Part shown: piece by piece, positions 27,784 to 36,151 of the stretch
Layout of the letters: each line of letters starts with the position of its first letter
How positions within the stretch are numbered: position 1 is the stretch's first letter
From: an uncultured Marinifilum sp.
Lineage (GTDB): Bacteria > Bacteroidota > Bacteroidia > Bacteroidales > Marinifilaceae
Assembly: GCF_963677195.1 (NCBI RefSeq)
Contig: NZ_OY781918.1
Location: 3,708,923-3,772,922, forward strand
Direction: 5' to 3'
DNA length: 64,000 nucleotides
Program-made: the position numbers and the translations under genes
Notes under the pieces: generated by a model
Database searches by the model: none
What the model was told of the DNA's origin: nothing
What the model saw: only the letters and a program-made list of their open reading frames with translations

Positions 27784-28827
27784 CTATTTATTATCATTTT
27801 TTCTTTTTTTTAGAATCTTAACAATTCTATTATTTATAATTTCAGACAAATTCCAATTGTAGAGTTTAGGGTCGGTTGTACTGTAAAACACGATAACAAC
27901 AGTATCAATATCTTTATAATATTTCGCAAAACTTTGATATCCAGGAACCCAACCCGAATGTTCATACTTATAAACAGAAGAATAGATCTCCTGTTCTCCA
28001 GGTTTAAATAATGATCCATCGTTTAATGCTCTAATAAAAATACCTACATCTTGGGCTGTGGCTAACATGCCATGTTCGTCTGCCTTTAAATCGTAGGGAT
28101 ATCCTACATGATAGCCACTCATTACATCATCCATATTTACTTCATTTAGCGAAGCAAAAGTATTGTTAAGCTTTAATGGACTTAGAATTTCTTCCTTTAT
28201 AAATTGAAAATTATTGTAAGCTAATGTATTATCCATAATTTTATTGAGCAACAAATAATTTGTGTTGCAATATTCATAATCCTGATTGGGCTCAAAATTA
28301 GCCGGTTTATCAAGAATTAAAGCCAGACTTTCTTCATACGACTTTGTTGGAGCTGCCCAAAAATTTGGTGCATCGGTAAAATTAGGAATGCCACTTCTAT
28401 GTTGTATCATCATTCGCAGACTAATTTTATCGGCATTTTCTATTCTACCTGCAAGCTCGGGCAAATAATCAACAATGGTTTTATCTAAAGAAAGGCGACC
28501 ATTGCCTACTAATTTGGTAAGAGCAACAACATCGTATAATTTGCTAATACTTGCAATTTTAAACAAAGCATTAGGTTTGGCAGGTATTTTTAATTCTCGA
28601 TTGTGCCAGCCTGCAGAATAATACTGCGGTGCTTTCCCTCCTTGATCTATATAAACCAGCACTCCATCGAAGCCATGATCAATGGCCTCATTTAACTGTT
28701 CCTGAACCGTATTGGGTAGTGGTAATATCCAGGCTTTTAATAAAAGCCATGGTACAAAAAACATCGAAATTATAGTTCCAACTAATAATAATATTCTTAT
28801 TACTCGTTTTGTTTGTTTATTTTTCAT
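27784..28827 (-). CDS. Serine hydrolase, beta-lactamase class C fold
   Basis: 347 aa from MKNKQTKRVI (the frame extends 20 codons upstream without a sensible signal). An N-terminal membrane anchor (ILLLVGTIISMFFVPWLLL) places the enzyme in the periplasm. Active-site motifs of the class C / DD-peptidase fold: SxxK as SISK, YxN as YCN in DYEYCNTNYLLL, and HSGWVPG in place of the KTG triad. The HxG variant is common in esterase-like and D-aminopeptidase-like members. Substrate unknown: peptidoglycan peptides or esters. No beta-lactam resistance is implied. Confidence 0.85.
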   Translation of the reverse strand: MKNKQTKRVIRILLLVGTIISMFFVPWLLLKAWILPLPNTVQEQLNEAIDHGFDGVLVYIDQGGKAPQYYSAGWHNRELKIPAKPNALFKIASISKLYDVVALTKLVGNGRLSLDKTIVDYLPELAGRIENADKISLRMMIQHRSGIPNFTDAPNFWAAPTKSYEESLALILDKPANFEPNQDYEYCNTNYLLLNKIMDNTLAYNNFQFIKEEILSPLKLNNTFASLNEVNMDDVMSGYHVGYPYDLKADEHGMLATAQDVGIFIRALNDGSLFKPGEQEIYSSVYKYEHSGWVPGYQSFAKYYKDIDTVVIVFYSTTDPKLYNWNLSEIINNRIVKILKKRKNDNK

Positions 28828-28887
28828 ATTATATCGCAAATTAAAGCCTACTAGGCTAACATTAAGATTATTACAAGTGTCATTCAA

Positions 28888-29330
28888 TAAAAAGCTTGTC
28901 TAATATTTATAAAAAAAACACAGACAATACTTTACAATTCTTATTATTCGACTCTTAGCTTATGTAATTTTTGGTACTAAAAAATAGAAAAATTCAGTTT
29001 ATAATAAATATCATTTTCTATCCATTAAGTATCTATTTTTTCAAAAATGAAATGCATTCCTGCTGATAGATTCAAAATATCGGCAAAAGCTAAGAACACA
29101 AAATGCAAGTAATTCTTACTTATCTGAAAAATAAGCAAAATTGATATTATAAAATTGTATTTATCTTTCTTAAATGTCACAAATATTTAATACAATAAGA
29201 ACTTCCTCTCTGCTATTTAAAATAAAGTTAGAAATAAAATACCTATAAAAGAGTTATAAGTCTTTTATTTTATTTTTTGTATCTTTTATAGAAAAGTAAA
29301 GCTAATACTAACATTGCAAAATACCGATCT
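28888..29330. other. Divergent intergenic region
   Basis: 443 AT-rich bases between the serine hydrolase and the repeat-bearing barrel gene. It has T-rich tracts (TTTTATTTTATTTTTTG about 29262-29280) close before the barrel gene that may be part of its promoter, but no exact TAnnTTTG. No RNA gene, no terminator, no repeat seen. Confidence 0.4.
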
Positions 29331-30887
29331 ATGAAACGTACAAGTATATTCACAGCTTTATTGTTGTCCTTTACTTTTATTTACGGACAAAACAATAAAA
29401 ACCTATCAATAGAAATTATAAATGGCATAAGTTTGCCAAATAGCGATTTTAGCAATTTAGTTCAAAATGGCTTTAATAATGAAATCTCAATTAATAAAAG
29501 CTTTTGCGATAAATTATCGCTTGGAATGGGTGTAAAACACTCCTCTTTTAATGTAAAGCAGGAATTTGGCCCTACTCAAGGTACACGAAACCAAATAAGA
29601 AGCATTGGTTTCGATATAGGTCCGCAAGCTAGTTTTAATATGGGAAAATTTTCGATAAAGTTATATGGCAGAAGTGGAATTTCGGTAAACAGTACGCCAG
29701 AAGTGTATCAGTATTATGCTAATAGCGATATAATTACCTACAAATTAAAACAACAAAGCCTAAATGCATTAATGGCACGTGTTGGTGCAAAAATAAATAC
29801 CGAACTTTGTAGGGGAATACAGCTATTTGTAAGCAGCGAATATCAAAGTAGTTTAAATGGCAATTTAAATTTCTACACCAAAGATATTTCGAAAGCCATA
29901 AATGCCGAAGGAAGTATAGATCCTGATTTAGCAAACGAAATTCCAAACAGAGCAAACAGCTTGAAATTTTCCAGTATTAATGTAAATTTTGGTGTAAGTT
30001 TCGTAATCGGTAAAATGGGAAATCACCCCAATAGAAAAAGTTCAAATCCCTTGCATCAGGAAAATACAAATAATGGATCGAATGTGTTATACGAAGGAGT
30101 AAATATATCAAACGACAATTGGAACGGATCATCGGATAATAAAGCTTATCAGGCTACCGATTATAATTCGAGCAGAAGTAATAAGCAAGGAATTATTGCC
30201 AATGAAGATATCAACATGCAAAACAATGGCAGCAGAGCTTCTCAGGCTACCGACTATAATTCGAGCCGAAGTAATAAACAGGGAATTATTGCCAATGAAG
30301 ATATCAACATGCAAAACAATGGCAGCAGAGCTTCTCAGGCTACCGATTATAATTCGAGCAGAAGTAATAAGCAGGGAATTATTGCCAATGAAGATATCAA
30401 CATGCAAAACAATGGCAGCAGAGCTTCTCAGGCTACCGATTATAATTCGAGCCGAAGCAACAAACAAGGAATTATTGCAATTGAAGATAACAACATGCAA
30501 AACAATGGCAGCAGAGCTTCTCAGGCTACCGATTATAATTCGAGCAGAAGTAATAAGCAAGGAATTATTGCCAATGAAGATATCAGTAATCAAAACAATG
30601 GCAGCAGAGCTTCTCAGGCTACCGATTATAATTCGAGCCGAAGTAATAAAGCCGATACAGCCAAAGATACTTCGGGCGAAGAAATTGGTAATGAAAAAAT
30701 TCGCACTCAGGATAACAAAACCAGAAAAAGCAATATTACACCTGCTGTTGGTACTACCAATGATATACGAGAATCGATGCAGGCAGCAGATAAAAGAAAA
30801 ATAAAGCGTAAACTAAAACGAGAAGAACGAAAAAGAAAAAAAAAGGAAAACAAAAAGCGAAAAGTGCAAGCTAAATCTGTTTATTAG
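29331..30887 (+). CDS. Barrel protein with 31-residue repeats, basic tail
   Basis: 518 aa. Signal peptide (MKRTSIFTALLLSFTFIYGQ), then at about 25-235 an outer-membrane-barrel-like domain (LSLGMGVKHSSF, FSIKLYGRSGISV, SINVNFGVSFVIG). Residues 274-440 hold five full 31-aa repeats (start QATDYNSSRSNKQG, end QNNGSRAS) and a sixth cut at 12 residues; copies 1-3 are identical in protein sequence. The last 35 residues are nearly all Lys/Arg/Glu. The 93-bp DNA unit is in frame, so copy-number change would alter length without a frameshift. I know no family for the repeat. The barrel may display the Asn/Ser-rich repeats or tether them in the periplasm. Confidence 0.7.
   Translation: MKRTSIFTALLLSFTFIYGQNNKNLSIEIINGISLPNSDFSNLVQNGFNNEISINKSFCDKLSLGMGVKHSSFNVKQEFGPTQGTRNQIRSIGFDIGPQASFNMGKFSIKLYGRSGISVNSTPEVYQYYANSDIITYKLKQQSLNALMARVGAKINTELCRGIQLFVSSEYQSSLNGNLNFYTKDISKAINAEGSIDPDLANEIPNRANSLKFSSINVNFGVSFVIGKMGNHPNRKSSNPLHQENTNNGSNVLYEGVNISNDNWNGSSDNKAYQATDYNSSRSNKQGIIANEDINMQNNGSRASQATDYNSSRSNKQGIIANEDINMQNNGSRASQATDYNSSRSNKQGIIANEDINMQNNGSRASQATDYNSSRSNKQGIIAIEDNNMQNNGSRASQATDYNSSRSNKQGIIANEDISNQNNGSRASQATDYNSSRSNKADTAKDTSGEEIGNEKIRTQDNKTRKSNITPAVGTTNDIRESMQAADKRKIKRKLKREERKRKKKENKKRKVQAKSVY
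30150..30650 (+). repeat. 93-bp in-frame tandem repeat (5.4 copies)
   Basis: Units begin at 30150, 30243, 30336, 30429, 30522 and a partial one at 30615. Nearly identical DNA suggests recent expansion or gene conversion. All six frames stay largely open through it, which creates long false frames on both strands. Confidence 0.95.
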
Positions 30888-30915
30888 TAATCAGCAAACA
30901 TAGATTTATGCCTGA

Positions 30916-30971
30916 AACTTGGAACTTGAAGCTTGAAGCTTGAAGCTTGAAGCTTGGAGCTTGGAGCTTTA
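30916..30971. repeat. Heptamer tandem repeat (about 8 units)
   Basis: Eight seven-base units, consensus AGCTTGA/G with two leading AACTTGR units, between the convergent ends of the repeat-protein gene and the jelly-roll gene. AAGCTT palindromes within it can form small hairpins, and it may act as a spacer or terminator. Confidence 0.9.
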
Positions 30972-30975
30972 GCAC

Positions 30976-32004
30976 CTACCTCTCTCTCCTGCCATTCCAA
31001 TATTCTATGTAGTGATCCTGAGAGATTAGCCCCACCGATCCAGTGTAAATTCCACCACCTTCCATCATATCGAATACACGAACAATAATTCTGTTTTTTC
31101 CGTTGCTACGAAGTAAGTTTACCGGCAAATAATAACCACGCATTTGTTTGTAACTTTCCGATCTTTCGCGAACGGTTTGCTCTTTAAATTCGCCCGACTG
31201 TCCTACCAATACTCCATTAACATAAACCTGATCGATATCGTCTATTTTTCCAAGTATCAGAACCATTCTATCTTTTAAGAATTCATGCTCCAGGTCAAAT
31301 TCAAGAGCATAACATGCGTAGCCATTGTAATTTTTATATCCCTGATTTTCCCAAAATCCAGGTACAATAATATCATCCCAATTTTCCATTTGGTCTGCAT
31401 TTTTGTGTGCATATTTCCCAGTTTTAAACTTCCAGCTTCCCTGTAAATCAACATCTACAGGAATAGCATCACGATCGACCAATAAGGCAATATCACCATG
31501 AATAATACCACCTTCGCCCACATCGTCGTACACACGAACTGCAATTGTATTTCTGCTTTTCAGGAGTTTTGCAGGTAAATGATACATTCTTTTCGAAGTG
31601 TAGGCAGTACTATATTTGGGAGGAAAACTTCCCGTTTGCCCTATTCGCTGTCCGTTCACAAAAACCTCATCAACATCATCAATATTTCCTAAATTAAGAT
31701 ACAATGAGTGATTATCGGGAATATCGGCACTAAAAAATTCGGTTCGATACCAGGCATAACCATCATATCCATGAAATCCCTGATTTTCCCAAGATGAAGG
31801 AACATTTACTCGTTCCCAGTTCGAATCATCGAAGTTTGGTGAAGCCCATTCATCTCTATCACCTACCGAAAACTTCCATCGCTGGTTCAAATCTACAACT
31901 TTCTTAAAATTCTGCGCACTGGCATTTATTTGCGTTCCTGCAAAAGCAAGCAGCAAGAGAATAATACTCTTTACAGATATCTTTATATAATAATTTCTCC
32001 TCAT
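30976..32004 (-). CDS. Exported protein with two galactose-binding-like domains (A)
   Basis: 342 aa. Signal peptide (ends INASAQ at about 31), then two copies of a jelly-roll of about 140 aa (about 35-175 and 183-330). Each copy reads: W-K/R-F near the start, VP-x2-WENQG, YxGYAxY, GxIDDxDxVxVNG, G-x-SG or TG, and a closing VRVxD-x-GGI. This is the sugar-binding domain seen at the N-terminus of GH2 enzymes and in sialate O-acetylesterases, but here without any catalytic domain. A carbohydrate-binding role at the cell surface or periplasm is inferred. Its paralogue starts three bases away, and a two-component system lies upstream on the same strand. Confidence 0.75.
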   Translation of the reverse strand: MRRNYYIKISVKSIILLLLAFAGTQINASAQNFKKVVDLNQRWKFSVGDRDEWASPNFDDSNWERVNVPSSWENQGFHGYDGYAWYRTEFFSADIPDNHSLYLNLGNIDDVDEVFVNGQRIGQTGSFPPKYSTAYTSKRMYHLPAKLLKSRNTIAVRVYDDVGEGGIIHGDIALLVDRDAIPVDVDLQGSWKFKTGKYAHKNADQMENWDDIIVPGFWENQGYKNYNGYACYALEFDLEHEFLKDRMVLILGKIDDIDQVYVNGVLVGQSGEFKEQTVRERSESYKQMRGYYLPVNLLRSNGKNRIIVRVFDMMEGGGIYTGSVGLISQDHYIEYWNGRRER

Positions 32005-32007
32005 AAT

Positions 32008-33084
32008 TTAATCGAACCAATAATCAATCAATTTCTGAAACGGACTTCTGGTATCCTTTATTCCTTTTTTAATAATAGGACTTGCCTCACTTTGGTCAAT
32101 AATTCCTATTGGACCTTTGTAAATTCCTCCGGGACCAGAAAAATCATCAACAATAACCTCTATTCGGTTTATTTCGTTTCGTTTTATTAGTTTATCAGGA
32201 ATTTCGTAGGCCCGAAGTGTTACATGATCACCTGCATAGCTAAATCTTTTTCTTCTCATATCGCGAACAGTTCCAATTTTTCTGCCGTTTAAATAAACCT
32301 CATCCACATCATCAATCACTCCCATAAATAACACCTGATTGCTTGTACTTACATCCGACGGATACCTAAATTCTTTCGAGTAAACTGCTTTGCCATCGTA
32401 ATTATTATAACCACGAGCTTCCCAAAATCCGGGAACAAATATTTTTCCCTGCCTGTGAGTAATTACCCTCTGATTGATTTTATCGGGCTCGCGTGCAATT
32501 TCAAAATCCCAATATCCACTTAAATCCACATTCATTTTTGTCTGATCCAAATCAAACACAATTTCAACATTACCACGAACAATTCCTCCTTCATGAAAAT
32601 CGTCGAAAACACGAACAGCAATTACATTATCGCCATTTTTTTTCAAGATATTAACAGGAATAGGATACATTCTGGGAATGCTAAATGCTGTTTCGGCCTT
32701 GGGAGCAGATTGTCCCGAGGCTCCAACTAACTTTCCATTCACATACACTTTGTCGGCATCGTCGATATATCCCAAATATACATACACAAAATCCAATTGG
32801 TTTGGCACCGATATGCTAAAGTGCTTCCTATACCAGGCATAACCGTTGTAGCCTTCGAATCCGCCTCTTTCCCAGGTTTGTGGCACAAATATTTTTTCCC
32901 ATTTGTTATCGTTAAAATCGGGATTTGCCCAAGCCGGATCGTCTCCTATGGAAAATTTCCAGTATCCTTTTAGGTTGGCTAGGCTTCTTAAATTCTCAGC
33001 CGATGTCCAGCCAACCTGTAATCCCAATACTAACAAAAGTATTACAATTCTTAAACCTGATAATATATTGCTATTTACGCTCAT
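32008..33084 (-). CDS. Exported protein with two galactose-binding-like domains (B)
   Basis: 358 aa, paralogue of the next gene downstream and organised the same way: signal peptide, then two jelly-rolls (about 30-180 and 185-335) with GYNGYAWYRKHF, GYIDDADKVYVNG, VRVFDDFHEGGI in the first and NNYDGKAVYSKEF, GVIDDVDEVYLNG, DDFSGPGGI in the second. No catalytic residues recognised. Probably arose by duplication and now forms a four-module set across two genes. A gap of three bases to the downstream paralogue and 21 to the upstream small protein indicates one operon. Ligand unknown; polysaccharide or peptidoglycan sugars are guesses. Confidence 0.75.
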   Translation of the reverse strand: MSVNSNILSGLRIVILLLVLGLQVGWTSAENLRSLANLKGYWKFSIGDDPAWANPDFNDNKWEKIFVPQTWERGGFEGYNGYAWYRKHFSISVPNQLDFVYVYLGYIDDADKVYVNGKLVGASGQSAPKAETAFSIPRMYPIPVNILKKNGDNVIAVRVFDDFHEGGIVRGNVEIVFDLDQTKMNVDLSGYWDFEIAREPDKINQRVITHRQGKIFVPGFWEARGYNNYDGKAVYSKEFRYPSDVSTSNQVLFMGVIDDVDEVYLNGRKIGTVRDMRRKRFSYAGDHVTLRAYEIPDKLIKRNEINRIEVIVDDFSGPGGIYKGPIGIIDQSEASPIIKKGIKDTRSPFQKLIDYWFD

Positions 33085-33105
33085 TTATTTCTCAATCTGT
33101 TACTA

Positions 33106-33471
33106 TTACTTTTCGTATTTTGCAAAATTTAATCGCAAAGCCAATTCTTGTCCGCTTAATGCTGCATTCACTTTAATTTTCTTCTTGTTCATATTATTTC
33201 GAACTGCCTGCATTAATTCCTCATTAAAACCGATAACTTTACTCACCTTAACTTCGTTATTTTCGTTAATGGTACATCTTAATACGATTAACTCCGACTC
33301 TCCATCGCGAACAAAATCAACAAAGCTGGTTGTGCTGGCAGCTCTTTTAATTTTTTTAAAAGCAATATTTTTTTCCTTCTCTATTTTTAATGTATCTGGC
33401 GTAATTGCCATTCCAACATTAACAGTTAACAAACATGCTAAAACAATAACTGCAATTCTTATACTTTTCAT
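33106..33471 (-). CDS. Small exported protein, TonB-C-like layout
   Basis: 121 aa with a signal peptide (MKSIRIAVIVLACLLTVNVGMA). The C-terminal half (ELIVLRCTINENNEVKVSKV, FNEELMQAVRNNM, then LALRLNFAKYEK) has the strand-helix-strand order of the TonB C-terminal domain found in many small Bacteroidota proteins, but lacks the usual proline and tryptophan marks. The match is therefore weak. First gene of the set with the two jelly-roll proteins; the TTGTCAT repeats stand about 140 bases upstream. Confidence 0.6.
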   Translation of the reverse strand: MKSIRIAVIVLACLLTVNVGMAITPDTLKIEKEKNIAFKKIKRAASTTSFVDFVRDGESELIVLRCTINENNEVKVSKVIGFNEELMQAVRNNMNKKKIKVNAALSGQELALRLNFAKYEK

Positions 33472-33610
33472 GACCCTAATTTTTATAGTTTATAACTCAG
33501 TTAAAAATTTAAAGAAATCGGAATCGCGCGCCTTCCGTTTTTCTAATCTTAAATTTCTAATGTAAAATTAGGGCGACTAAACATCATTTGTGTCACAGCA
33601 AAATCAGCAG

Positions 33611-33627
33611 TTGTCATCAATTGTCAT
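33611..33627. promoter_or_regulatory. Phased TTGTCAT direct repeat
   Basis: TTGTCAT at 33611-33617 and again at 33621-33627, 10 bases apart and so on one face of the helix, with a weaker TTGTGTCA at 33588. OmpR/PhoB-type regulators bind such phased direct repeats (established). It lies between the response-regulator gene and the jelly-roll operon, so it is a candidate site for that regulator. Confidence 0.45.
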
Positions 33628-33717
33628 AAAAACAAGTTTAAAGTAAAAAAGGTTAAAGGAAAAAGTAAAAAAGAATCAAGTTTAAAGTGAAAAGAATAAA
33701 GTCATAACATTTAATTA

Positions 33718-34401
33718 TCAATTACTTACAAGCCTATATCCTACGCCATGCACCGTCAATATAATTTTAGCATGATTTGGATCATCTTCAATTTTTTGTC
33801 TTAGTTTTAATATAAAATTATCAATGGTTCGCGAAGTAGGCTGATATTCTGTTCCCCAAACCTCGTCGAGCAAATCGTCGCGACTTACAGTTTTGTTATT
33901 GTTGTCCCACAAATAATGCAGAATTTCCACCTCTTTGCTCGACATTTTCACCTCTGCTCCATCTACAACTCCTTCGAAAGATTTAAAATCGATCTGCAAA
34001 CGACCTATCTTTAGTTTATCCTGATTAACAGGTACTGTTTGTGTTCTGCGCAAAACAGCACGAATTCTTGCCAGCAGTTCTCTTAAGCTAAATGGTTTTG
34101 TAATGTAATCATCGGCTCCCAATTCTAAGCCTAAAACCTTATCTATCTCCTCTCCTTTTGCTGTTAGCAAAATAATTGGGGTTTGAATTCCCTTGGCTCT
34201 TGCCTTTTTACAGATATCGAAACCCGATATTTTAGGTAACATTACATCCAATAACACCAAATTGTAAGTGTTATTCATAATTTTCTGAAGACCTACTTCT
34301 CCATCTTCGGCCGTATCAACCTGATAGGATTCAAATTCTAGATTATCTTTTAAACCCATTAACATTCCGGGTTCATCTTCTACAACTAATATCGAATACA
34401 T
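33718..34401 (-). CDS. OmpR-family response regulator
   Basis: 227 aa: receiver domain at 1-115 with phospho-acceptor D52 in LVLLDVMLPKISG and lysine in YITKPFSLREL, then a winged-helix DNA-binding domain at about 125-225 (VKMSSKEVEILHYLWDNNNK, VSRDDLLDEVWG, RTIDNFILKLRQKIEDDP, VHGVGYRL). It acts as a transcription factor when phosphorylated. The kinase gene precedes it by 11 bases. Its likely target is the three-gene set immediately downstream, based on position and on the TTGTCAT repeat; autoregulation is also possible. Confidence 0.92.
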   Translation of the reverse strand: MYSILVVEDEPGMLMGLKDNLEFESYQVDTAEDGEVGLQKIMNNTYNLVLLDVMLPKISGFDICKKARAKGIQTPIILLTAKGEEIDKVLGLELGADDYITKPFSLRELLARIRAVLRRTQTVPVNQDKLKIGRLQIDFKSFEGVVDGAEVKMSSKEVEILHYLWDNNNKTVSRDDLLDEVWGTEYQPTSRTIDNFILKLRQKIEDDPNHAKIILTVHGVGYRLVSN

Positions 34402-34412
34402 ATTTAATCTGT

Positions 34413-35951
34413 TTAGCTTCTGTTAATTGGAAAATACAGGGTAAAACAAGAACCTTTCCCTATTGTACTTTCTAGCTTAATTTTTCCCTGATGGGCTTCC
34501 ATAATGTGTTTCACAATGCTTAATCCAATACCAGAACCTTTGGCTTTGTGTGCCAAATCGCCACTTGTTACTCTAAAAAATTTATCGAAAACCAATTTCT
34601 GATCTTTCTTTTCAATTCCCAAACCATAATCTATTACATCAATTCCTGCAAAGTTAGCATCGCTAAAAGTTTTTATTTCTATTTTTTTCACATGGCCACT
34701 ATATTTAATGGCATTGTCAATTAAGTTTATTAATGCTTCGGATACTGCTTCCCAATCTACTATTATTGCAGGTAAATCCTCATTTTTAATCAAGTTAATT
34801 TCAAAACCATTTTTATCGAGATGCTGCTTATAATTAAAAATCAGATTTTCAATTTCCTCATTTAAATTACAAGGGGCAAAATGATATTCTCTTCTACCAC
34901 TTTCAATTTTATTAAAATTCAGAATATTATTCACCATTCTCGACAATCGATTCGCCTCTGTATTAATTACCTTATAGTATTCCTTTTTCTTCTCTTCGGT
35001 CGGAATTCTATCCATTTCCAAAGTTTCGGAATACATATTAATTAATGCCAGAGGTGTTCTAATTTCGTGCGAAACATTAGAAATAAAATCTGTTTTTAAC
35101 TGGTTTAAGCGAATTTGTTTTCTGATATTTTTAAATACGAACCAAGCTGCTAAAAGCAAAATTGCATCCATAACAATTAAAAGAATAATGTTGGTTCTGC
35201 TTCTGTCGCGAACCAAATTTTCAATGGTATTTCCTTTCATCTGTATACCCAAATCGTATTCGGGTAAGAGCCAAATTTCTTTTTTTTGTTTTATATTTTT
35301 ATCCTCGGCATTCTGGAAAGTATTGAAATAAACTTCCTCGGAACTATTTTCTCTAAACACCGAAATATAGAATCGATCCTGAGCTACCGATTGAATTTTT
35401 GGTCCCAGATTCTCTTTTATAAATCGCTCTGTATCTATTAAGAAAAGAACTGTTTTTACCTTAGCCGAATCGCTTGAATGAGCAAAAGCAAAAAGACTTT
35501 TACGATTAAATGTAGTTGGTAAATTTTCTATTTTACGATATCCACTTTTTATGTATCGTCGTAAAAGTTCTACTTTCTTTAAATTACTGGTAAAATCGTA
35601 CTCTAATTTTGTTCTGATTTTGGCAAGGCTATCTTCAGGAATTTTTTCTTTGGTCTGCAATAAAAAACCCGAAGAATCGGCAATGGAAATGGCATCAATC
35701 GAATAATTTTTTATTAGAATATTCTCAATATTGTTATTCTCACGTTCTACCTGATTGGCCCAACCACTCAGCACATCGTCGGAATATTGATTTATGGAAA
35801 ACAGAATAGACTCTAACTGACCAGAATAAATGGAATCGATAACAGCCTCGTTTTTATTCAGGTTACTAATTTCGTAAGCAGAAAAAAACAGCGATGGAAG
35901 CACTAGTATTAGAGTTAATACGAAACCAATTTTTAATCCGGATTTTATCAT
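34413..35951 (-). CDS. Sensor histidine kinase of the jelly-roll locus
   Basis: 512 aa. First transmembrane helix at about 8-26, a periplasmic sensor of about 225 residues without a named domain, a second helix at about 254-274, then HisKA with H295 (SNVSHEIRTPLALINMYSETL) and HATPase_c with NLIDNAIKYSG, DYGLGI and KGSGIGLSIVKHI. No HAMP or PAS recognised. Cognate of the OmpR-type regulator in the same transcript. The signal sensed is unknown; given the neighbours it may be an envelope or carbohydrate state (inference). A -7-like TATATTTG precedes it. Confidence 0.9.
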   Translation of the reverse strand: MIKSGLKIGFVLTLILVLPSLFFSAYEISNLNKNEAVIDSIYSGQLESILFSINQYSDDVLSGWANQVERENNNIENILIKNYSIDAISIADSSGFLLQTKEKIPEDSLAKIRTKLEYDFTSNLKKVELLRRYIKSGYRKIENLPTTFNRKSLFAFAHSSDSAKVKTVLFLIDTERFIKENLGPKIQSVAQDRFYISVFRENSSEEVYFNTFQNAEDKNIKQKKEIWLLPEYDLGIQMKGNTIENLVRDRSRTNIILLIVMDAILLLAAWFVFKNIRKQIRLNQLKTDFISNVSHEIRTPLALINMYSETLEMDRIPTEEKKKEYYKVINTEANRLSRMVNNILNFNKIESGRREYHFAPCNLNEEIENLIFNYKQHLDKNGFEINLIKNEDLPAIIVDWEAVSEALINLIDNAIKYSGHVKKIEIKTFSDANFAGIDVIDYGLGIEKKDQKLVFDKFFRVTSGDLAHKAKGSGIGLSIVKHIMEAHQGKIKLESTIGKGSCFTLYFPINRS

Positions 35952-35971
35952 TAGGTATACTTTTGTTTACC

Positions 35972-35979
35972 CAAATATA
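35972..35979 (-). promoter_or_regulatory. Candidate -7 box of the two-component operon (TATATTTG)
   Basis: Read on the minus strand the sequence is TATATTTG, an exact TAnnTTTG, 20 bases before the kinase ATG at 35951. The -33 region is not clear. Confidence 0.5.
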
Positions 35980-36151
35980 AAGAATAATGATGATGTTGAA
36001 TTCAATTTATCTGAGGCTTTCTTATTAAATACCTGAATAAATGCGTTTAACCTTTTGCGTAATTCTACGTAGACAAATAGTATTCCTTTTTATATAACAA
36101 ATATACGGTATTGATATTGATCTGAAAGAAAACTTAATAGCTAGCTGTAAT

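Noticed and set aside
27784..28827. Antibiotic-resistance beta-lactamase
   Set aside because: The KTG motif is replaced by HSG and the protein is membrane-anchored; it fits esterase or peptidase members of the fold.
30129..30593. 154-codon minus-strand frame and a 202-codon plus-strand frame through the 93-bp repeats
   Set aside because: A 93-bp unit keeps every frame without a stop open; only the frame with a signal peptide and the barrel domain is credible.
30150..30650. CRISPR array
   Set aside because: The repeats are contiguous 93-bp coding units without unique spacers; no cas genes nearby.
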